Below, piece by piece: positions 1-15,000 of a stretch of DNA of 64,000 nucleotides. This DNA comes from Rhodamnia argentea (Eukaryota > Streptophyta > Magnoliopsida > Myrtales > Myrtaceae): NCBI RefSeq assembly GCF_020921035.1, contig NC_063150.1, positions 6,138,001 to 6,202,000 of the forward strand. The letters run 5' to 3'. Position numbers and translations under genes: made by a program. Every line of letters starts with the position of its first letter. The stretch's first letter is position 1. Under the pieces are notes generated by a model. The model was not told the DNA's origin. It ran no database searches and saw only the letters and a program-made list of their open reading frames with translations.

Positions 1-124
1 TTTTATTTCACTTAATTTTTCAAGACGAATCCATTAGCAAACCCCGTAGGCGGTTTGGCCCGCCTTTTCCCCAAAAAAACACCCGAGATATGGATTCGTC
101 TCGAAAAATTACGTGAAATAAAAA
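1..124. mobile_element. Short palindromic (hairpin) MITE-like element
   Basis: The first ~37 bases (ttttatttcac..., with acgaatcca) are nearly the reverse complement of positions ~86-122 (tggattcgtctc... gtgaaataaaa), with a ~48-base loop. Such a hairpin suggests a small miniature inverted-repeat element. The left end may be cut by the window edge. Confidence 0.55.
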
Positions 125-1150
125 AAAATTGTCTCAAATGCACGCCCGAGCAATGAGATATGCTCTTCCAAAGTTTTGCCCTTTCTTTACTCATTTCCAC
201 TCTTTTGCTTCTGTTTTTAATCTTTCCATGCGGTTTTTAACTCTTTTGTTGCGGTTTCCCATCTATAAATATTTACATTAATTATTGCTAATAATGTTAT
301 AAATATAAGCTTCACAAGAAAAAAAATTATAAATAAAATAAACATTCTAAGTATCAATAATTAAAAAAAATCGAAATTAACAAAAAAAAAAAAAAAACGC
401 CGCGTGGGGCTAGTGGTCGCCTTGATCGGCGGTGGGCCTGCCGAGCAGGCCTCGCTCGGCAATCCAACAGCCGAGCGAGGCCCAAATCTGTAAATATTTA
501 TTTTCAAAAAATATTTTTGTAAATATTTTTTTAAAAAAAATTATTTTGGAAAAAGACCCCCCCAACTTTGGGGGAAAAAAAAATCTGGCATGACTCCAGC
601 GCATGTGAGCCCAAGTTACATGCACCGTTGGATGAGGGAAGCCACTTGATCCAACGACTCATGTGCATTAATTAAGCCTACCAAAATCATACAATTATTA
701 GGCATGATTAGGCAATCTCCACCTCCAGTTCTCCAGTTTCACGCAGAATGCGACAAAGCTTAGAGCATGAGGAGGGAGAAATAATTGAGCACACCATTCA
801 CAACCATGGAACCACCCAAAACTGAAAATTACCATAATCCATGCCATGTGGCTCGTAATGCCAAGCTGATCTATGATAGACACAAGTTCTCTCTCTTGAG
901 TCTGCTGAGCCGGGAGATTGAGGAATAGAAATGACTGTCCAGTTTCATTTATCTTGCGATACATTTAAGGAGTCCATATCATATTCTTTATCCACATTAA
1001 TTGTTACCCCATGTAAAGATGCTGGGGAAGATTGGGAAAATAGAACCTCCGACAGCGTGAAGGGACATTCACTCCTTTCGACTTAGGTTAAAATCATCAA
1101 GTCTTGAAACAAATTGCAATAACATTACTATTGGGACAATACTTTAATTA
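125..1150. other. Intergenic, 3' of the DEAH helicase gene
   Basis: No gene is supported here. At ~398-486 there is a GC-rich inverted patch (gccgagcgaggc and its complement) flanked by A/T runs. It resembles the GC-rich cores of the inverted-repeat elements further along the window. The last several hundred bases may include the 3' UTR of the helicase, whose stop is at 1362-1364. Confidence 0.4.
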
Positions 1151-1361
1151 ACTAACATTATGAAGATCATCTATCCCAGAAAATGATACAAAAAAGAGGC
1201 CACTCTTCTGCTTCACTGTCGAGCACTTAGCAATGCCAGAGCCCAGAATGCATTAAAAGATTCCAAGAACCTCAGCATGCTCATGATCATCAAACCCTTG
1301 ATCAGTAAACCATTGAAATAAGAGCTCGAATAGGTATGGCTCAGCCAACTGAAGCACAGTA

Positions 1362-5179
<3,818 letters not shown>

Positions 5180-5400
5180 CAATCACGGAACCCGGAAAAA
5201 AACCCTAACGAGAAGGGCCACCGATCGTCTCCGGTGGAGCTATGGTTGGGGTGCCAGCTCGAAGCTGGATTGGCGGGATCCGGCGGGCTCTGCGGGATTA
5301 AGCCCTAGAGGTGAAGCGAAAACCCTAGAAGGAGAGGAAGGCACTGGATGGGTGGAGAGAGGGAGAGAGAGAGAGGGAGGAGGCTAGGGCACCAACGGGA
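5180..5400 (-). promoter_or_regulatory. 5' leader / promoter-proximal region of the helicase gene
   Basis: Upstream of the helicase ATG lies a GC-richer leader that reads, on the minus strand, as CT-rich (ga repeats at ~5355-5385) with 'aaccctag'-type telo-box-like words on both strands. CT-rich leaders are common in plant housekeeping genes. No clear TATA box is visible. The transcription start cannot be set from sequence. Confidence 0.35.
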
Positions 5401-5759
5401 CCAGAATTATTGGGGAGTCGCCCTTTCCCAATTTTATTATTGTTCCCTTCCCCCCTGCCTCAGGTGGTAAAGATTAAGAAGTAATTTTTTTTTTCTAATA
5501 AAGAAAATAACACTAACCAATAACCATTTCGTAACTTTTGTCTGTAAAATTTCAATTCATCTCTTGGACAAAGCATTTACTTAAAACACGTGGTGAAATT
5601 CTCTTACTAGAAAATCTCATGTGGCATAAATTTATTACAAATTGTCCGACGTGATTAGTTGAAGCAATCGACGTCACTAAAAAAAAAATCGTATAGAACA
5701 TAGGGTTGTTGTTAGCGAAACTCAGCTCCGGAAGCTGAATAAGATCCATTAATTGGAGG

Positions 5760-6290
5760 AGGAGGAGGAGGTGGTGCCGGCATTGCCGCGACAGGAGCAG
5801 CGGTTCGGCGGGAGGATGGAGATCCGGCTAGCTTCGTCACCGGAAACAACATGCTCGACGTTAAGATTCTTAACTATTCAAACTACGGTAAGTCGAAATG
5901 ATTAGTAATCGGTTAGGTATTATTTGACGCATATTTAGGTATCTATAGCACTCGCTAGACAACTATTCATTTCATCAGTATTCTTTTTTCATTAGTATAG
6001 AAAGAAAAAAAATTAAATATAAGTCTGAAGTGTCTTTATTTAAATTAAAAAAAAAAAAGAATCTAAAGCGCAACGCTTTTTATCAAAGTGGGGCAAAGTG
6101 TTGTGCTCTTTACTGCACGCGAGCTAAGGTGTGCAAAGACAAAATTCATGTAGTGGGAGAAGTAGTGACACTTGATCTATGGCGTATGAGGCTCGATCAT
6201 ATGAGCGAAAAAAACCTCCAAAGTCTTGCAAAGAAGGAAAATTACTATACTTAGTGGAAAGTTACAAGCAATAGGATCTCAAACTTTTTG
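5760..6290 (+). mobile_element. Degenerate Ty1-copia retrotransposon remnant
   Basis: At ~6165-6245 the plus strand encodes LWRMRLDHMSEKNLQSLAKK, which matches the GAG-pre-integrase signature of copia polyproteins (LWH.RLGHMSEKGL). The conserved H of LWH and the G of LGH are replaced. A (gga)n-rich stretch at 5756-5775, followed by a phrase resembling a copia Gag start (ILNYSNYG at ~5860-5885), may be another fragment. No LTRs, integrase or reverse transcriptase remain, and the frame is interrupted. Confidence 0.55.
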
Positions 6291-7010
6291 AGAAGTTAAG
6301 AAAAATAACTATCGTCCGGGGGAGAATTGAGAACGGGAAAAGAAAGAGGCGATAAGTAGAGCAAACAAATCACAAAGAACTATAAAATTGTTACTATTGG
6401 AAGAACGTTACAAAGCATAGCGCGAGATTAAAATCAACGACGAAGAACAGAAAGGAACTTGCAAATCCATGAGAAAACTACGGGAGAAAATAATGATAAT
6501 AGTCACGAATGAATTGCAATATAAATAGAAGTTGCTTTGAAGAGACAAAAATGCAGCAACTTGAATGTCCACGTATAATTCATTTTTTGCAAATAATGAG
6601 CCGTTTCGATTTTTATAATCTTTGCGGATTAATTATAATTTCCGTGGATAATCAATGATATCAAGCCACTTAATTACTTATTTATTTAAATGTTTCTTAT
6701 GTGATGGTGATATTCCTTTACATCACTTTGAACGGTCGGTGGCATCGGTTCCTCCCTGCTAATAAATGTACTTAAAATGAACGAAACATCGTTGTTTTCA
6801 TCAATTGGACCATCCAAATTTCAGAATGAGACAGACGTGATTTAGGTTGTCCGGCCGAGCTAATGGACAGCAAAGGTAAATTTGTTCCATGGGCATAGGA
6901 AAATTTCTAATGGGGGGTATAGGTACACGTGTTCTTTCCTGGGCCCTTCCTCGGGAATTTTTTTTTTTTTTCCAAATCCTCAGAAGTTTTGAAAAAAGTT
7001 TATAGAGATA
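6290..7010. other. Intergenic, no recognisable gene
   Basis: This is AT-rich sequence with no supported coding region or clear repeat structure. Confidence 0.3.
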
Positions 7011-7386
7011 TGCTACCCGAAAGTCCTAAAACTTGTCACCAAAATATAATTGATTCTTAAATTTTCAAAAAATATAATCAAGTCCTAAGAGTTGACAAAT
7101 TGATGCAATTGAGTCCTTCCGTTAACTCTATCCAATTTGTTTAACAGAAAATTATGACGTGGCATTTTTTTATTAGTTTCTCTCTCCTACGTAGCGTTGA
7201 CATGTCTGAAACAAGAAAGATAAGTCTAAAACGTCGTTCTAGTCCAAATTTGATAACATAAATATTATTTAAATTAAATTAAAATAGGGTTTGTCATTCC
7301 CGATTAAGTCGGTTGATTAGAATAAAATTTGTATCCCATAAGAGCCGTACATGCACCTTTTGATGCATACGATTCAACAAAAGGAT

Positions 7387-7655
7387 TTGGATAGCCTAAC
7401 ATTGGGATTTTCGTAACATGCGTGACATTACTCAAATTAGGTCGTCTAAATGAAAATGGATTGCTTGATTTGAGCCACATCATGCGTTGAAAGGGAGGGG
7501 AAAAGATGTGGACGGGAATTTTTTTGGGGTTTGAAAAATTTTGAATCCCAAACGTGGCTCAAATCAAGCCGTCTATTTTCATTTTAATGGCCTAATTTGA
7601 GTAATGTCACGCATGTTACGGAAATCCCAATGTTAGGTAATCTGGATCCTCAACA
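7387..7655. mobile_element. Nested ~270-bp palindromic MITE
   Basis: Positions 7387-7487 (including cctaacattgggattttcg and gacattactcaaattagg) recur as the reverse complement at ~7553-7655. Only a few substitutions separate the arms over ~100 bases. It lies inside the larger inverted-repeat element. The close match between arms suggests a fairly recent insertion. Confidence 0.7.
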
Positions 7656-8095
7656 AAAACCCCAAATCGGTACACTTGTAATAAATTTACCCACATTATT
7701 TTTTGACCATAGAAAACTCCAAATTGATACACCCGTAACAAATTTACCCTCAAACTATTTTTTTTACCACCAAAAATCATAAATTGGTACACATGTGATA
7801 AATTTATCTTTCATCGGTTTCCATTAAACTGGGTTAATAACTCGAAAAATTCCAAACTAATACATTTATAACAAACTGAAGGTAAAAATTCCAAACCGAT
7901 ACACCCGTTAATTGTCCGTTCTCGATTTGACGATAAAATTTAACAAAAACTAACGGATGATAAATTTGTTATATGTGTAGCGGTTTGGTATAAATTTATC
8001 ACAGGTGTATTAATTTGAAGTTTTTCATGGTCAAAAAAATAATTTGAGATAAATTTGTCACAATTATACTAGTTTGGGGTTTTTCGTTGTATTAT
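7656..8095. repeat. Inverted array of short tandem units ('aaatttgtcac...gtacca' family)
   Basis: Units of ~40-60 bases of the form 'aaactccaaattgatacacccgt' + 'aacaaatttacc' repeat in one orientation up to ~7900, then in the opposite orientation to 8095. The same family forms a complete element at 54884-55270 and fragments near 38226-38480. Confidence 0.65.
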
Positions 8096-8486
8096 CCTGT
8101 TAAAAAAAGCAACAACAGCAAGGCCCTACTAGCCCTCATTGCCGCTGCCCCGTACCATCGCCGAGGCCCTTTTTTTTTTTTTTTCAATGTAGTTTATTTT
8201 TTAATTTAATTTAATTAATATTCATGTTAAAAATTAAATTTGGACCAAAACAACGTTGTTTTGGACTTATCTTTTTTGTTTCAGTCACGCCAATGCCACG
8301 TAGGAGAGAGAAAGTACTAAAAAATATCACGTCGGCATTTTTCATTGGCCGAATTGAACGGAGTTGACGAAAGGATAGAGTTGGTGGAAAGACTTGATTG
8401 CATCAATTTGTCAAGTCTTAGAACTCTATTGTAGGTAGTTTTAGTATTCGATTGTACTTTGATGATAAAGTTTTAGGACTCTAAGG

Positions 8487-9040
8487 GGATATCCCATATT
8501 AATACAATTTTCTTTGAGAGGATATTTTCGCCAAAGTTGTCCATCTGGAAAAAGCTTGTGCCATTCTTCTTCGGGCTCCCAAAGACCTTTAACATCTCGA
8601 TTACCTCCAATTCCTTCGACCGAGAACAAATCATGCCTCGTCATTCATATTACTCTCCTCCGTGCAGCGATTGAACTATAGTGCGAAACATGGATGTCCA
8701 CTTGATTTTCCAAAGCAATCCGGGTTGAATTTGTACGCCACTCGCGCGCAACTTCAATGCAACGCTTCAATCTTCTGCCACTACCTCCATTTGCCTTTAG
8801 GTACTTCGATGATTACCCTTGTTACCGGAGATTGGTTTGTTGTTATGTTCCACACCAACTGTTTGTCGAAGTTCCTGAGTAGCTTCATTCTCGCAAACCC
8901 ATTTGTGTTGTTCTTTTGGGTCCCAGTTTTCACTAACAGACCTTTGTTTCGATCTCTTTGAAGCATTGTCCGGTGATATCTCTTTTGCCCCTCTCTTTCT
9001 TGGGACCAATATGTTGAGAGTGTCCTGTACAAGGACAACC
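8487..9040. other. Intergenic between transposon and F-box pseudogene
   Basis: Several short open frames exist on both strands here, but none has a recognisable domain or codon pattern. It probably includes the former promoter or leader of the F-box pseudogene. Confidence 0.3.
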
Positions 9041-9999
9041 ATGGCGGGCGATGATATTTCCATGGAAAGTAGCAATCTGAAACGCCGAAAGATCAGGAGT
9101 CTGCCAGACTCGGTGCTCCTCCATATTCTGTCCTTCCTGCCCATGAAAGACACCGTGAGGACCGTGATGGTCTCGAGATTCCGTTGCCTCTGGACTTCTG
9201 CCCGCCACTTATCTTTCGATCACCATGCTTACCACAACTGCAAGGAGGAGGACACTTTTAGAGTCAACGACAGATTTGTGAATTTTACCGACCATGTGCT
9301 AAATCTGCACGAGAACCCCACAATCAATTCGTTCCGTCTTAATTTAAACTATGCGGCTGACGTGTACCCCGATGATCCTCAATATGGGGGTGGTGCAACT
9401 GAGGAGACAAGAAGGTCGGACAAAATCGGTACTGGATTCGTTTTGCAGTGAGGAGAAAGGTTAAGTTCCTCGATTTGAACTTCTTAGGGTGTGCCGAGGA
9501 GGTCCCAAAATATCTTTACGCGTTGCCCGGCGTTATTCTTAAGTGTAGCTGCTTAGTACGGCTGAAGCTGGCTTCTTGTGAGGTTGGACCAGAGGGACAG
9601 GTCTAACTAAGGTCGCTTAGAAATTGTTTATGAAGCAAATTGACTTAACTGACAACTTTTTGGCTGACATCCTATCTCGTAGCCCACTGCTAAAGGAATT
9701 GTCTCTTGGAGATTGCAATGGCCTCTACAAGCCCAAATTCTGTAGGGTCCCATCTATTGAAGATTAATATTTGGTAGAATTCGAGGGTTTGACAAAGCTT
9801 GATCTTGCACGATCAGATATAAAACATCTAACCATTGTTTCCTTGTGGGATTTGGAGCTAGTTTGTCCTAATGTGAAGATTCTGGATATTGCTGGGTGCA
9901 CAATGAATGTCAAGGTAACTGACATATCATCAATATTTGATACGTCGTCCTACGTCGGTTTGTCGAGCTGTACGGTGATTATCGTGAGTTTAGACCGCT
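9041..9999 (+). pseudogene. F-box/LRR (FBD-type) gene, frameshifted pseudogene
   Basis: From the ATG at 9041 the frame opens with basic residues and an F-box core (IRSLPDSVLLHILSFLPMKD, then TVRTVMVSRF...LW) followed by LSFDHH, the layout of plant F-box/FBD/LRR proteins. The frame hits TGA at ~9449-9451. A shift of one base restores the family sequence (RRKVKFLDLNFLGCAEEVPK, then LVRLKLASCEVGPEGQ). That frame stops at ~9604, and after another apparent one-base loss LRR-like sequence resumes (FLADILSRSPLLKELSLGDC, then EGLTKLDLARSDIKHL to ~9980). F-box proteins recruit substrates to SCF E3 ligases, but this copy cannot give a full product without correction. Fast-evolving F-box families are rich in such relics. 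A sequencing error is less likely, given at least three lesions. Confidence 0.8.
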
Positions 10000-11210
10000 T
10001 CTGAAAAAGCTCGGCTGCAATCCTTATTTTATGCCATGCGATTGGTGCATACCGGTATGGTTTCTCGACCCTGATTTGTCTTTGCTTTGAGGTACTTTCG
10101 AATGATTTGGGTCCCGATACTTGAGCTAAGGAGTATTATGTTTTGTTTAATAGGATATTCTCACATTTCAACTGTCCTAAAATTTGTAGAATATGAAGTA
10201 GGGTGAACTTATTTTGAGCAGGTCTCATTTGTAACAGGCAGTGGTTGTGCCGTTTCTCTGCTTTGGCTTCTGTCTTCATTTGCTTGTTTTATGCTTCAGT
10301 TCAAGAGATAACGTCCTGGATGAAGAGTAAAAGAGAATATTATTTACTTAGGCTGGGTTCTTTTATTTATGCACACCTAGAGGTTTTCATACTAATTCAT
10401 TTCAGTCGGTCCATTCATAGTCATACACATGCTCTCCAGCATCCACAATGTATGTCCTGTACTAATTATCGTTCAAAGTCAATCCAATTAACTCTTTTTA
10501 AATTAGGTATTAACTATGTGGGAGCCGACAAATCAGCCATGTCCATCTTTCGCCCGGAAGCATGTGACTCTTCAACCGCATCCGAGAAATAAAATGATGT
10601 TGAATTTCAGCTCGATGAAGCAGGCTGGATGAAAAGCACGTGACTTCAACGGTGAAAACTTGTGCCTCAAGCAATAGCCTAAGCGTGTAAAGATACATGG
10701 ACGTGTCATTGAGTTCATCTAGTTTCTACTTGAGTGTGTGCTAATCTTGGAGAAGATGGGAAAAACCTCTAAATTAAGTGTGTATTTTTTTCCCCTTGAG
10801 TTACTATGTTATCCGCTGCTTTTAACCTTTCTCGCCCTTCTTCAATATCCTCAATGCAAAGACAATTCTCACTTATCCATTAAGCATTTCGCGGTGATTT
10901 AGGCTGAAACTAAAAATGTTTGACATGTGAAAGACGAACTTGATCATGAAAATAAATGATGTTGAATTCTGATAAGACGATTTTCGCTAGAAATTATTGA
11001 CAATGGCATATTCAATATGACATCATTTTGGGCAATTGACAATTTAATCGCAATTATGGACGACAAAAGGTGAAAATGGTCAAAATTGTCCCATGGGCAT
11101 AAATACGCGCCTTTCTTGGAACATTTGGAAAACTATATAATGGGTGCATAAGTACATGTGTTCTTAAGGTCTTATTGTTTCCTTAATTATTTCTTTCACA
11201 TTTTTTCACA
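10000..11210. other. Intergenic
   Basis: No supported gene. The sequence may include former 3' parts of the F-box gene, but no domain is recognisable after ~9990. Confidence 0.3.
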
Positions 11211-11213
11211 TAA

Positions 11214-11775
11214 GTTTGCTAATTCAGTCTTAAACATTTTCTATTATTGTCATTTCAGTCTTAAACATTTTCTATTAGTGCCAATTCAATTTTTCCGATT
11301 AATTTTGAGTGAAAATCGCTGACGTGACCTAATAGGTGCCGAGGTGGCCAATTTTTTATAATATTTTAAAAATTTTACAACTTTTTTATTATTATTTTTT
11401 CTTTGGTTTTGTGTTTCAATATTGATGAGGGCCACGACACCTCGCCGAGTAGGGGCAAGGTCGTGGCCCTCGCCCGGCCTTGCCTTGATTTGGGCGAGGG
11501 TTGCGACCTCGCCCCTACTCGATGAGGCGTCGCGACCCTCCTCGGTTGGTAGCGAGGCCCCAACAACCCGCCCTGGCCATTGAAACAAAACAACAGTGAA
11601 AAGAAAAGAAATTAATTAAAAAAGTTGAAAAGATATTTACAATATTATTAAAATTAGCCATGTCGGTGCTAATCGCGCCACGTCGCCGATTTTCGATCAA
11701 AATTGGTCGGAATGACTGAATTGGCACAAATCCAAAATGTTTAGGATTAAAATGGCAAACTTAAAAAGTTTAATA
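11214..11775. mobile_element. Inverted-repeat MITE, 'taggactaaattggcacaaat' family (family A)
   Basis: The left arm (cagtcttaaacattttctatt, then gattaattttgagtgaaaatcgctgacgtg) and right arm (cgccgattttcgatcaaaattggtc, then gaattggcacaaatccaaaatgttta) are reverse complements. They flank a GC-rich core at ~11430-11570 with its own small inverted words (ggccctcgcccgg). There is no coding capacity. It lies ~250 bp upstream of the FCA-like gene. Confidence 0.7.
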
Positions 11776-12025
11776 TTTTTTTAAAATAATTGTCCCATGT
11801 AAATTCTACGTAAGATTCGGATGACACATTATTTAAGAGGATCATATGGGCTGAATCAAAGATTGGCAAAAACTAGCGTTCAATGGTCAAACTAAACATT
11901 GACATTGACCAAGAGCTGGAAGATCAGAAAAGCGGCTCCTTATAACCTTCACTCGCATCAATTTCCCAAATTGAAGAATTAGGGTTTTTTTATTTTCCCT
12001 CTTTGTTTCAACTGAAGCAGTAAAA

Positions 12026-15000
12026 ATGGATAGGCACGGAGGAGACTACGACGGCGACCATTACCACCGTCCCCGCCACTACCCCTCCGACGACTTCCAC
12101 TACCCCCACCACCACCACCACCACCAGCAGCAGTTCTACGATGACTATCCCGACCCCCACCACCGCCCCTACGATGGCCACGACCCCGAATTTGATCACC
12201 ACTACAGCCAGCCCCAGCACCATCCCATGTCCGGCGATTTCGACGGTCCCTTCTACGGCAGCGGATTCAACAGTGGCGGCGGCTACTCCGCGCCTTTCAG
12301 CGGGCGCAAGAGAGGTACTTCACTATCTCAAGTGATAGGATGTCTCGGCGTTTACTTTTATCCCGTTTGCTGCGTGATCGTCATTGCTTGAGCAATAGCG
12401 AGGTTCTGGAGGGAATGTAAGGTTGGTCTCATTTATTTATTTATTGTTGATCCCGGATAAGTCGTGTGCTGCTATGCTCATGGTTTTGATTATGCCAAAA
12501 AGTGGAGGTTATGGGGATAAATTTGTTTTTTTTTTTTTTTGTTAAGGACGCGCTGATGCTATGGGTTTGGCCAAGCTTTACGTCGCAGAAGTACCGAGAA
12601 CGGCTGTTCAAGAAGATGTAAGTCATTCGAACATTCGGGATGCACAAGTTCAGTAGCAAATCTAATGGGAAATGGAATGTGGAGTTGTTTGCTTGTCCTC
12701 TTGTCGTTGGTTGGTTTACAAGTGCGAATGCCCTTTGCCCCTTCTGATGTTAAAAGATTTGATCCCATGTATGCACTAGCTAAATATGGTCTGGTGTATT
12801 GACAAATATCTTTGCATAGTACTAAACAACGGTATTTAATTTGCATGCTGTCATTCATAAGTAACGCGTGTTCAAAATGTCATCGACTTATGAGGGTTCA
12901 TAATGACCAAATATGCAAGGAAAAAAGGGGCTTTTCTGTCTTGTTGAAATGATTCAAGAAGAAAGCTCTGATAGTTTTCCCTTTAGACTAGAAGCCGGGC
13001 AGCATTTACTTGCTTTGGACTCGTCACACCATTTCAAGAATGCTTTTGGCTTCTCTTTCTTCAGTTTGCTGATCTTATTTCCTGCTGTTTCCATTCAATT
13101 GACGGATAACATTTTATGTCAGATCCGACCCCTGTTTGAGCAGTATGGGCATGTTGTTGAGGTTGTTCTGCTTTGGGATAAGAGGACTGGCCAACAGCAA
13201 GGTACTGAATTGTTGCATCCTTTCTTAAGCATTCCCAAGTTTTTTTTTTTTTTTTCATGTTTCTGCAGTAACTGAGTTGACCTTTCAGAGGCATATTTGG
13301 TTGAAGAAATTTCATTTATTAATCTAGGAGGTGTTTGTCCCAGAGCCTTTCCAGATATTGAGGAGATGAGAAATTTTTTGTTGCGGACTTTACATTCTAC
13401 TTCATCTAGTGCAAAATCTGAATGATATAACATGTTGATGTTGTTTGTTGTTAAATAGCTACTAGCTAATGTGCTATACGCAACAAAACTCTACAAGTTT
13501 AAGAAACTCATGCTGAACTGGTTTCTCAATTTAAAGTATCTTGTCAAGGGAAAGTTGAATGTTGCTATATTATATCACTTATTTTCAAGATTCAAGATCA
13601 GTTGCTGGAGACTTGCTTCAAAACACAAGGTGAGGAACACGTTGTTTACATAAGCAGGTTTCTGGCATGCACAGCAGATCTCATAATGCGCAAAAACATG
13701 TCTGGAAATGATAATCATGGCCTTCTTTTGTTGTTATTCATTGACTTGGTGGAGTTTATCAATAAAAAAAAAAACTGAATGTTGGGTATAACCGAAACTG
13801 TAAAAGGTATTGCCTATTAATTTTTGGGTCCAGATTTCCAATTATTTAATAGTGCAACAACATCCGCCAAGTCTGTTCCTAGGCGGAGTCCATTCAGGGA
13901 TCATTTAGCACTATGATATTGCCTAATGCACTGTCCTTGTCTTTTAAACAAGCTTCGGACCTTATATGAAGAAGAATCTTTCATGTGCAGAATTATATAA
14001 CTTGTTTGGTATCTTATTAGAATGTAGCAAGGATCTTTGTTTTCTCAACAGTAGATATGACAGTGCAATTAGTTGTATAGAATAAATATTTGGATGGTGT
14101 TGGTGATCGCAGAGACAGTTAAAAACAATTAAACTGGCTGGTGTGCCATAGCTTTTTTTTACACTGTAGAAAGCAATTTAAAACTAATTTTTTGGATGGG
14201 TTCCAACTGTTTTCTGATTTTGGTGTTGGTCAATCCATGAAGTTTCCTTGATAATTAATCATGTCATTTCCCCTTGGAGGCTACTATGCTGCTCATAAAC
14301 ATAGGCACAAGAGAGGAAGTCATTAAATTTTTTTTGTAGCATTTTGCAATTTTTATTACGCTCATTTGATGTGTATGCGGGGTATCTCTCACTTATGTCC
14401 TGATTGCTTGTGTTGATGCTTGGATTTAGTAGTTTTCAAGGTGCCTTCTCTCTTTGCAATCTTAAACTATCTTTTTATGCCAAGATGGTTCATTTTCCTT
14501 AATTCTAGTTTCCCTCTCATCATATGGCCATAATCAATTTAACCTCTGCAGGAAGCTGCTTTGTGAAATATGCTACATTAGAGGAAGCCGACAGGGCTAT
14601 TATAGGCTTAAATAACAATTACACTTTCCCTGGGGTGAGCACATGGCCTTCTCCCTTGTCCTTAGCATTTTGTACTTGTATTTAATGAATATTCTTCTAA
14701 GCATGATAAATTATTAATCTTAGGAAGGATCTCCCATTAAAGTTAGATATGCAGATGGGGAGCGAGAACGCCCTGGTAAGTTGTGGAATTGTTCCTTTGC
14801 CACTGCATTTCTGTGGGATCTCACTTGTTTTTCCTACAATTTTTTCATGATAGGACCTCAATTGTTTCCTCCTGTGAAAGTCAGACAGTCAGATGGGGAG
14901 CGAGAACGCCCTGGTAAGTTCTGGAAATTATACTTTTGGCACTGAAATTCTGTAGGATCTTATTTGTTTTCCACTACGAGGAAATTCATTTGTCAGTCAT

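Larger units (their letters stand above)
7017..8486. mobile_element. Long terminal-inverted-repeat transposon, non-autonomous, with nested insertions
   Basis: About 280 bases at each end (7017-7295 and 8195-8486) are reverse complements at roughly three-quarters identity by eye. Shared words include cttgacaaattgatgcaat, tttctctctcctacgt and gataagtc.aaaac. The interior has no transposase reading frame. It holds two other repeats, at 7387-7655 and 7656-8095, that appear to have inserted later. The long arms suggest a Mutator-like or similar DNA element, but the superfamily is not proven. Confidence 0.7.

Noticed and set aside
8441..8961. Possible upstream gene or exon of the F-box locus
   Set aside because: The short frames on both strands show no recognisable motif and overlap each other.
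12008..12223. Valine-rich minus-strand frame
   Set aside because: It is the antisense of the His/Pro-rich first exon of the FCA-like gene.
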